Below are positions 5,572 to 10,093 of a stretch of 10,093 nt of DNA, one piece after another. The first letter of the stretch is position 1, and every line of letters starts with the position of its first letter. The translations under genes were made by a program, and so were the position numbers. The notes under the pieces were generated by a model. The model was not told where the DNA came from, made no database searches, and was given only the letters and a program-made list of their open reading frames with translations. This DNA is from JBGPBY01 sp041481485 (GTDB taxonomy: Bacteria; Acidobacteriota; Terriglobia; 20CM-2-55-15). The stretch is from assembly GCA_041481485.1 (NCBI GenBank), contig JBGPBY010000256.1:1-10093 (forward strand), written 5' to 3'.

Positions 5572-6405
5572 CTACTGTCTTTGCAGCTTGAACGTTCCCT
5601 TTACCGCGCCGGAAACCCACGTGCCGCTGATCGTGCGATTGGAAAGACCAATATTTTCGACTTTTCCATCCGCGACGTAGTGGACAGTTGTTCCCTTGGC
5701 ATCTTTCCCATCGCCTTCAAAGTGGACCAACCAATCATAGGTCGGGGTTCCCCCGCCGCCACCGCCGCGTCCACCCCCGGCACCACCGCGTCCGCCCTGC
5801 GCTCCGGCGCCTGCGGCAGGAGCTGCTCCGCCAGCCGCTGCACCTGCAGCCGCTCCACCAGCCGGTGCCGCTCCAGCACCGCCGGCGCCTTGGGCTCCAG
5901 CACCGCCGGCGCCACCGCGTCCACCACCTCGGCCGCCACCTCCGCCGCCGCCCTGTGCTCCGGCGCCTGCAGCAGGAGCTGCTCCGCCAGCCGCTGCACC
6001 CGCACCCGCTCCGCCAGCCGGTGCCGCTGCCGCAGCAGCACCGCCACCGCCACCCCGGCCACCACCGCGTCCACCGCCACCGCCGCCAGCCGGTGCCGCC
6101 GCTGCGTTACCGCCTGCGCCAGCTCCGGCTCCACCGGCAGCTGCCCCGCGGTTCGCCGGTGGTGTGGTTGGCGTTGGATTCAGAGATGCGTTTTTGACGG
6201 CGATCATATCGGTACCGGGATTGATCGCACCCGTGATCACCTTGCCATCCCAGTTAAAAACAACAAAAACCTGGTTGCGAGTGGCGCCTTCACCCCAGTC
6301 GCCCAGCCAGGTGCCTGTCAACGGAAAGCCTTCCTGTGCTGCCAACGGCAAGACCAACGCCAAGCTTGCCAGCACACCTATCAGGCCGAGGACAAATTTA
6401 CGCAT
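5572..6405 (-). CDS. Secreted protein with beta domain split by Gly/Ala/Arg-rich low-complexity insert
   Basis: This 277-aa protein has no recognised family. Residues 1-24 are a signal peptide (MRKF, a hydrophobic core, PLAAQ). Residues 25-80 hold a small beta-rich segment (FPLTGTWLGDWG, QVFVVFNWDGKVITGAINPG), about 86-219 are almost only Gly, Ala, Pro and Arg with three GGRGGGRGG-type clusters, and 220-277 resume a beta-rich segment (YDWLVHFEGDG, VHYVADGKVE, TISGTWVSGAVKGTFKLQR). The two ends share the TGTW / SGTW plus F-x-L style of small sheet proteins, so together they probably form one barrel with the low-complexity part as a loop. The insert carries an internal duplication (see direct repeats). 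The ATG at 6405 has GGAGG 7 nt upstream. A promoter with perfect TATAAT is visible upstream. Opposite-strand open frames here are composition artefacts. Function unknown. Confidence 0.82.
   Translation of the reverse strand: MRKFVLGLIGVLASLALVLPLAAQEGFPLTGTWLGDWGEGATRNQVFVVFNWDGKVITGAINPGTDMIAVKNASLNPTPTTPPANRGAAAGGAGAGAGGNAAAAPAGGGGGGRGGGRGGGGGAAAAAAPAGGAGAGAAAGGAAPAAGAGAQGGGGGGGRGGGRGGAGGAGAQGAGGAGAAPAGGAAAGAAAGGAAPAAGAGAQGGRGGAGGGRGGGGGGTPTYDWLVHFEGDGKDAKGTTVHYVADGKVENIGLSNRTISGTWVSGAVKGTFKLQRQ
5792..6028. repeat. Pair of 81-bp direct repeats inside the Gly/Ala-rich gene
   Basis: Positions 5792-5872 and 5948-6028 match at 76 of 81 bases with a constant 156-bp offset (52 codons), so the reading frame is kept. 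Both encode APAGG-AGA/AAA-AAGGAAPAAGAGAQGG. This is a recent in-frame duplication within low-complexity DNA and a likely site of slippage or recombination. Confidence 0.85.
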
Positions 6406-6448
6406 CGTGTTTCCTCCAACGGAACTATGTAACTAAAATGTCGGGCGC

Positions 6449-6478
6449 ATTATATCCGATTCGATTTGGGAATTTGAA
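6449..6478 (-). promoter_or_regulatory. Candidate promoter of the Gly/Ala-rich secreted protein gene
   Basis: Perfect -10 TATAAT on the minus strand (6454-6449) with TTCAAA (6478-6473, 4/6 to TTGACA) at an 18-bp spacing. Predicted start near 6442 gives a leader of about 36 nt containing GGAGG before the ATG at 6405. Confidence 0.5.
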
Positions 6479-6596
6479 ATTGAATGGCAGCATTATGCGA
6501 ACTGCAGGTGGTGTCAAGGTATTCTTAAGGGCGAATTGAACGGGATGCGCTCAGCGTGACACAATCGCAGGGCGGAATCCTTACTCGGAGGAATTC

Positions 6597-6929
6597 ATGG
6601 ATCCATCCCAACTGACTGAATTTGTCGTTTTTATCCGGATCAAGCCGGGATGCGAAGACGAATTTCTCCGCGGCGCGCGTGCGAATCGTGCCGGTTCCGT
6701 TCAGGAGCCGGGAAATTTGAGGTTCGACATGTACCGCAGCACGCAGGATCCATGCGATTATCTGTTCGCCGAGAAATACAATTCCGTCGAAGCGGTCACA
6801 GCGCACCGCCAGACGCCGCACTTTCTGACGTTTTTTAAGATTCTGGAGTCCGTGCAGGAATTTCCGCGCCGGAGAGAACCAGGAGGCGAAATTCCGTCAC
6901 ACTTTGAACCCATTCCGGAGACCGCCTGA
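6597..6929 (+). CDS. Antibiotic biosynthesis monooxygenase (ABM)-like small protein
   Basis: This 110-aa cytoplasmic protein belongs to the ABM / YgiN / LsrG group of dimeric ferredoxin-like alpha-beta barrels, which includes cofactor-free quinol oxygenases and isomerases. Family marks are the opening strand LTEFVVFIRIKPGCEDEFL, the central block GNLRFDMYRSTQDPCDYLFAEKY (about 39-61) and SVEAVTAHRQTPHF (about 63-76), the helix that caps the active site. The ATG is fixed by GGAGG 5 nt upstream (6587-6591). It is followed after 8 bp by the dihaem cytochrome gene, and the two are probably co-transcribed. A possible promoter is TTGAAC (6536-6541) with CACAAT (6560-6565), weak. The substrate is unknown; a redox link with the cytochrome is possible but unproven. 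Confidence 0.85.
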   Translation: MDPSQLTEFVVFIRIKPGCEDEFLRGARANRAGSVQEPGNLRFDMYRSTQDPCDYLFAEKYNSVEAVTAHRQTPHFLTFFKILESVQEFPRRREPGGEIPSHFEPIPETA

Positions 6930-6937
6930 TTCGCTCC

Positions 6938-7441
6938 ATGCAGACAATAAAGACAAGGGTAGTTGCCATACTGACCGTATCCATCGTTTCCGTCTTCGCA
7001 CTAAGGGCTCTAAAGGCAGAACAATCTGCCCCGCCGCAGGACCCTGGAGAGAAGATCCTTCTGCGTGCATGTACGGTTTGCCACAACACCACTGAGATTA
7101 CCAAGTTCAAGGGGTATTACTCCCGCGATCAATGGGCGGACGTTGTCCGGACGATGCGTGCAGACGGTGCTGTACTGCAGAAAGACGAGGTGCCGGTACT
7201 GGTCGATTACATTTTCAAAATGTACGGAAAGAAGGATTTGCCGGACGGCGAGGGCAAGAACATTATTGAAGCATCCTGCACCGGATGCCACGACGCCCAG
7301 AAAGCCACCGGACTGCGGCTGTCCAGAACAGAATGGCAGAATGTGATTTCGCGAATGACAGGCCTGGGAGCGAATCTCGCCGACAATCAAATCCCCACGC
7401 TGGTGGACTATCTGTCGAAGAATTTCGGCCCGACGCCGTAA
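6938..7441 (+). CDS. Secreted dihaem cytochrome c-like protein
   Basis: This 167-aa exported electron carrier has a signal peptide or N-terminal anchor at residues 1-27 (KTR, then VVAILTVSIVSVFAL, then ALKA). Two c-type haem sites are present, C45-T-V-C48-H49 and C114-T-G-C117-H118. Each is followed by a matching half-domain: a tryptophan (W66, W133), a methionine that could be the sixth ligand (M73 in RTMRADGA, M140 in SRMTGLGA), and a closing helix (VPVLVDYIFKMYG; IPTLVDYLSKNFG). The protein is therefore an internal duplication of one monohaem domain. The pattern resembles, from memory, the haem-binding part of quinohaemoprotein amine dehydrogenase alpha subunits, but no amine dehydrogenase genes are nearby. 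There is no good ribosome-binding site just before the ATG; coupling with the ABM gene 8 bp upstream is likely. It converges on the YVTN gene with a 9-bp gap. Confidence 0.88.
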   Translation: MQTIKTRVVAILTVSIVSVFALRALKAEQSAPPQDPGEKILLRACTVCHNTTEITKFKGYYSRDQWADVVRTMRADGAVLQKDEVPVLVDYIFKMYGKKDLPDGEGKNIIEASCTGCHDAQKATGLRLSRTEWQNVISRMTGLGANLADNQIPTLVDYLSKNFGPTP

Positions 7442-7450
7442 ACCTGCCCG

Positions 7451-8452
7451 CTAACGGAGCGTTGCCGTGATGTTACGTTTCGGAGATTCACCGACGGGGA
7501 TCCGCATCACTTCCTTGCGGGTTGCGATATCGATTGCCGAAACGGAGTTCGCGCCGCCTGTCGAAACATAAACGGTCTTGCTGTCCGGCGAAAACGTGAT
7601 CCAGTCGGGACTCTTTCCGATGGCGGTTTCTCCCAATAGTTTCAGATCGGGCAGCGAGTATGCGTAAACTTTTCGATTGGGACGGCTGGTGACCCACAGC
7701 GATTTTCCATCCGGAGCCACGCCAATGCCATGCGATGGTGAGCCGTTAAACGGGCCGGGATCGCGATCCGCCGCTGGAATCTCCGGCAAGGTAATTCGGC
7801 TCACTTCCTTGCGCTGCGCGAAATCGACCACCACGAAGCCGTGAAACTCCGACAGCTGTACGAAAAGACGCTTCGTGGACCCGTCCGGATTTGTTTCGAA
7901 GGCGATCGGCCGCACACCTTCGTTGAAGAGCGACCAGAGCGGCTCGTCGGTCTTTGTGTCAAAGACGGACATATTCTTTCCAGCGATGGAGCCGGCAATC
8001 AGATACTTCCCATCCGGTGTGACATAGACATTGTGCTCGCCGCCTTTGGTGGGAATGGTCTTGATACGTTCCAGAGTGACGGTATCGATCACGTCGACGG
8101 CCCCAGGGTCCGAAACGATGGCGACATAAACCTTACGGCCATCCTTACTGATGAAGATGTTGTTGGGCCGGCCGCTGAGCTTGATTTTTTTCGTGATCGA
8201 CAGCGTCTTGCTTTCGACGACATCCAGCGTCTGGTCTCCTTCACTGCTGAAATAGAGCTTTGTCCCATCCGGCGCCGCCGCCGCTCCATGATTCAGGGGG
8301 ATGCCTTTAATCTCTCCGACAACTTTGTTGGTGGCCGGATCGATCAACGAAATGTTGTCACCGCCGGAATTAGTTTGAATGACACGCAGCTGGGCCATCG
8401 CGGTCGCCGAGAAAATTCCCAACACAGCCAAAGGTAAGAGTGGTGTTCTCAT
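7451..8452 (-). CDS. Secreted YVTN-type beta-propeller protein
   Basis: This 333-aa exported protein carries a signal peptide at residues 1-20 (MRTPLLPLAVLGIFS, ATAMA) followed by about seven blade repeats of the YVTN / SMP-30-like type. Recurring units have the form S-x-I-D-x-x-T-x-K-V-x-x-x-I-x-x-G, then a PDG-K-x-L-Y-V strand, for example DNISLIDPATNKVVGEIKG, PDGTKLYFSSEGDQ, KDGRKVYVAIVSDPG, PDGKYLIAGSIAGK, PDGKSLWVTSRPNRKV and PDSKTVYVSTGGANSV. Such propellers usually bind partners or small ligands, and none of the repeats reveals a catalytic site. The ATG at 8452 lacks a ribosome-binding site but lies 9 bp past a perfect TATAAT, which points to an almost leaderless mRNA. Its 3' end meets that of the cytochrome gene (9-bp gap) with no evident terminator hairpin between them. 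Confidence 0.87.
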   Translation of the reverse strand: MRTPLLPLAVLGIFSATAMAQLRVIQTNSGGDNISLIDPATNKVVGEIKGIPLNHGAAAAPDGTKLYFSSEGDQTLDVVESKTLSITKKIKLSGRPNNIFISKDGRKVYVAIVSDPGAVDVIDTVTLERIKTIPTKGGEHNVYVTPDGKYLIAGSIAGKNMSVFDTKTDEPLWSLFNEGVRPIAFETNPDGSTKRLFVQLSEFHGFVVVDFAQRKEVSRITLPEIPAADRDPGPFNGSPSHGIGVAPDGKSLWVTSRPNRKVYAYSLPDLKLLGETAIGKSPDWITFSPDSKTVYVSTGGANSVSAIDIATRKEVMRIPVGESPKRNITATLR

Positions 8453-8461
8453 AGGTAGCGA

Positions 8462-8490
8462 ATTATAGCCGAGATTTGAGCTCGGGTCAG
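8462..8490 (-). promoter_or_regulatory. Promoter of the YVTN propeller gene, giving near-leaderless mRNA
   Basis: On the minus strand, perfect -10 TATAAT (8467-8462) follows CTGACC (8490-8485, 4/6 to TTGACA) at the ideal 17-bp spacing. The spacer contains a 5-bp inverted repeat CCGAG/CTCGG (8469-8473 and 8481-8485). Only 9 bp separate the -10 from the ATG, so transcription should start 0-4 nt before the start codon. Confidence 0.6.
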
Positions 8491-8948
8491 GTGGCGATGA
8501 ATGAGAATTGTCGAAACGAATTTCGCGAACCTCGTTGCTCGTCTATGGAGCCGATTCGGCTCAGCTGCTTATTGTAACGGTAAAGGTGATTCTGTCCGCA
8601 TTCCCGGAATGCCCCCAGGAGCTTCAGATTTCGTGTCCCTTTCACCTGCTTCGCACTTTCCCAAAACGCCGAACAATTGCTTCCCTCCTCGAGCCAGAGT
8701 AGGCAACGGATGCGCGACAATGAACCTCACGTCGACCTTTGTTCATGCTACCCAGCCGTTAAGTCATTCGAGTTCGTGGTACGCGCCACAACCGGCAGGC
8801 AGCCACCGTCCAACGGCAACGAGGGAGAATGGCGGAGAAGAAATATTATGCGGGTGCCAGTGTGAACGGTTTTCCTTCCCCCACAAAGCGGGGAGCCTGA
8901 CGTCGATCTACCGCACGAAGAAGACGGCTTCTGCCATAGAGCCATTCC
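8491..8948. other. About 460 bp without a convincing gene; two 15-bp palindromes
   Basis: No reading frame here shows a domain, a proper ribosome-binding site or plausible protein composition, and no tRNA-like fold was found. It holds two near-perfect palindromes of equal design, 7-bp arms around one base: GAGCCGA-T-TCGGCTC (8548-8562) and GCATTCC-C-GGAATGC (8598-8612), plus smaller ones (CGAAA-CGAA-TTTCG, 8512-8525). It separates the YVTN promoter from the FKBP gene and may contain the FKBP promoter, which I could not place, or decayed coding sequence. Confidence 0.5.
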
Positions 8949-8966
8949 ATGTATTCTGGCTCACCT

Positions 8967-9671
8967 ATGTTGAAAACTATGATTTGCTCCGTGATGTTGT
9001 TCATTTTTGTTGGCTCGATGACAGCATGCACAAAAGGCTCCTCTTCGGCCTCTTCGCAGTCACATAAACTCGAAACCGAAGAACAGAAGACGCTTTATGC
9101 CCTTGGTCTCATCGTCGGCAGGAACGTGAAGGAATTTGCGCTCAAGCCCGATGAACTCGAAATAGTTAAGGCCGGCATGACCGACTTTGTGAATGGGACA
9201 AAACCACTCGTTGAACTCGAAACATACGGACCAAAGGTGCAGGGACTGGCTCAAGCGCGGGCCAGCGCTGGAGCCTCCGACGAGAAGAAAAAGGGACAGG
9301 AATTTGCCGACAACGTCGCGAAGCAGAACGGGGCGACGAAAACCCCCGGCGGTGTCGTCATTCGAACAATAACCGCTGGTACGGGTGGGAGTCCGACTGC
9401 AGAGGATATCGTGAGAGTTCACTATGAGGGAAAACTGATCAACGGTTCCGTCTTCGACAGCTCACTCCAGCGCGGTGAGCCGGTCGAATTTCCGCTGAAC
9501 CGCGTTGTCCCTTGCTGGACTGAGGCTTTGCAGAAAATGAAGAAGGGCGAGAAGGCTCAAGTCGTCTGCCCATCCGACGCGGCCTATGGCGATCGCGGAC
9601 AACCCCCCACAATTCCGCCCGGCGCGACTCTCAGCTTCGAAGTGCAGTTGATCGATTTTCACAAGCCGTAA
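8967..9671 (+). CDS. FKBP-type peptidyl-prolyl cis-trans isomerase lipoprotein (FkpA/Mip-like)
   Basis: This is an envelope folding factor that isomerises X-Pro bonds. The start at 8967 (234 aa) gives a lipoprotein-type signal: MLKT, a hydrophobic core, then GSMTAC with the lipid-attachment Cys at 21; an ATG at 8949 would add six residues and one at 8979 would also work, and none has a clear ribosome-binding site. A Ser-rich linker follows, then a helical FKBP_N dimerisation region (about 35-123, EEQKTLYALGLIVGRNV to EFADNVAKQNGA) and the FKBP domain (about 128-234). Active-site positions typical of FKBPs are present: Tyr153 in VRVHYEG, Phe163-Asp164 in SVFDSS, Val-Val-Pro-Cys-Trp184 (Cys where Gly is frequent), Tyr207 in AAYGDRG and Phe224 in LSFEVQLID. 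Length and domain order fit FkpA/Mip. The gene stands alone and converges on the NRPS fragment. Confidence 0.92.
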   Translation: MLKTMICSVMLFIFVGSMTACTKGSSSASSQSHKLETEEQKTLYALGLIVGRNVKEFALKPDELEIVKAGMTDFVNGTKPLVELETYGPKVQGLAQARASAGASDEKKKGQEFADNVAKQNGATKTPGGVVIRTITAGTGGSPTAEDIVRVHYEGKLINGSVFDSSLQRGEPVEFPLNRVVPCWTEALQKMKKGEKAQVVCPSDAAYGDRGQPPTIPPGATLSFEVQLIDFHKP

Positions 9672-9732
9672 CTGGAAAGTAGAGGAGTCATGATCGGAGT
9701 CGGAGAACGTTCCCGATTTTCTCACTGCCTAA

Positions 9733-10093
9733 TCAGCAAAGGCGAGGTGTAGCCTGCATCAAGCGGCAAACGTTGTAGTGGGTAATCCGCGTGCCTTTCG
9801 GCTTTCCGGTTGAACCACTGGTATAAATGACATAAGCGAGGTTGTCCGGTGTCGCGATGGGGTGCGGATTGATATCAGGTTGCTGATCAATTAGAGCCTT
9901 GTCGACGTCGAAGCAAACGATCTTCGCTTTCGTTCGCTGTTCGGGTAACTCTTGGGCTAGGCTCGATTGCGTCAGTAGGACCGGTGCCTTGGCATCGTCC
10001 ATCATAAACGCCAGACGGGCATTGGGATATACCGGGTCGATCGGAAGATACGCGCCCCCAGCTTTCAGAATTCCGAGGATACCGACGACGATC
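9733..10093 (-). pseudogene. NRPS adenylation-domain fragment, truncated after core A3
   Basis: The minus-strand frame is open from the right edge and reads as the middle of an amino-acid-activating (AMP-binding) domain of a nonribosomal peptide synthetase. Core A2 is LKAGGAYLPIDPVYP followed by ARLAFMMDDA, and core A3 (the ATP-binding loop) is NLAYVIYTSGSTGKPKG, continued by THYNVCRLMQATP as in many NRPSs (usually EHRNVVRL). The frame then ends with RLC-stop at 9733. None of the three frames of the next 60 bp resumes the expected DVW-x-LFHSYAFD stretch, so cores A4-A10, the carrier domain and the rest are missing here. The 5' part lies outside the window. The most likely reading is a 3'-truncated remnant left by a rearrangement at about 9735-9750; a single frameshift is less likely because no frame recovers. 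Confidence 0.85.

Noticed and set aside
5506..6432. Long plus-strand open frames (308 and 169 codons) opposite the Gly/Ala-rich gene
   Set aside because: They are the antisense of GGC/GCC-rich codons, giving Ser/Thr/Cys/Arg low-complexity peptides; the minus frame has a signal peptide, a ribosome-binding site, a promoter and folded-looking ends.
7439..7470. Bidirectional terminator between the convergent cytochrome and YVTN genes
   Set aside because: Only a 4-bp dyad (AACG-GAG-CGTT) lies at the junction and no T runs flank it.
8829..8900. Mini-gene of 23 codons beginning MAEKKYYAG, preceded by GAGGGAGA
   Set aside because: The purine run touches the ATG with no spacer, there is no known family and nothing else supports translation; left as unproven.
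8501..9067. 188-codon plus-strand open frame in the gene-poor stretch
   Set aside because: It has mixed, domain-free composition, no ribosome-binding site, and its end overlaps the FKBP signal region in another frame.
9672..9732. Intrinsic terminator between the FKBP gene and the NRPS fragment
   Set aside because: Only a weak dyad (GAACGTTC) near a short T run is present; the stem is interrupted and lacks a loop.

Overview
The window looks like chromosomal DNA of a soil-type bacterium, most likely an Acidobacteriota member. This placement is an inference from the gene mix: a DUF6152-like secreted protein, a secreted Gly/Ala/Arg-rich protein, a YVTN beta-propeller, a small dihaem cytochrome c and an FKBP lipoprotein, in moderately GC-rich DNA with many extragenic palindromes. 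No rRNA, tRNA, CRISPR array or transposase gene was seen.

Left half (128-4841, minus strand): a five-gene block that reads as one operon. In transcription order it encodes a signal-less periplasmic-binding-protein-like protein (4841-3957), a LigJ-like 4-oxalomesaconate hydratase / amidohydrolase-2 enzyme (3912-2911), and a complete NitT/TauT-type ABC importer: secreted binding protein (2785-1739), ATPase (about 1736-972) and permease (907-128). The hydratase suggests that the imported and processed compound is an aromatic acid or a ring-cleavage product, but the substrate cannot be read from sequence. The ATPase has no ATG, GTG or TTG at its natural N-terminus. The operon is interrupted or flanked by three palindromic repeats (1-92, 920-958, 2805-2901), and the permease ribosome-binding site lies at the edge of one of them.

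Centre (4842-6596): a divergent promoter region with a perfect 7-bp inverted repeat separates the operon from a small secreted DUF6152-like protein. Next comes a convergent intergenic region holding a second heptamer hairpin plus a half copy, then a secreted protein whose beta domain is split by about 130 residues of Gly/Ala/Arg-rich sequence built on an internal duplication.

Right half (6597-10093): an ABM-family monooxygenase-like gene is followed 8 bp later by a secreted dihaem cytochrome c. These converge on a secreted YVTN beta-propeller gene, which has a near-consensus promoter so close to its ATG that its mRNA should be almost leaderless. About 500 bp without a convincing gene follows, with two 15-bp palindromes. 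Then comes an FkpA/Mip-like FKBP lipoprotein, and finally, running in from the right edge on the minus strand, an NRPS adenylation-domain fragment that stops just after the A3 core and looks like a decayed or truncated gene.
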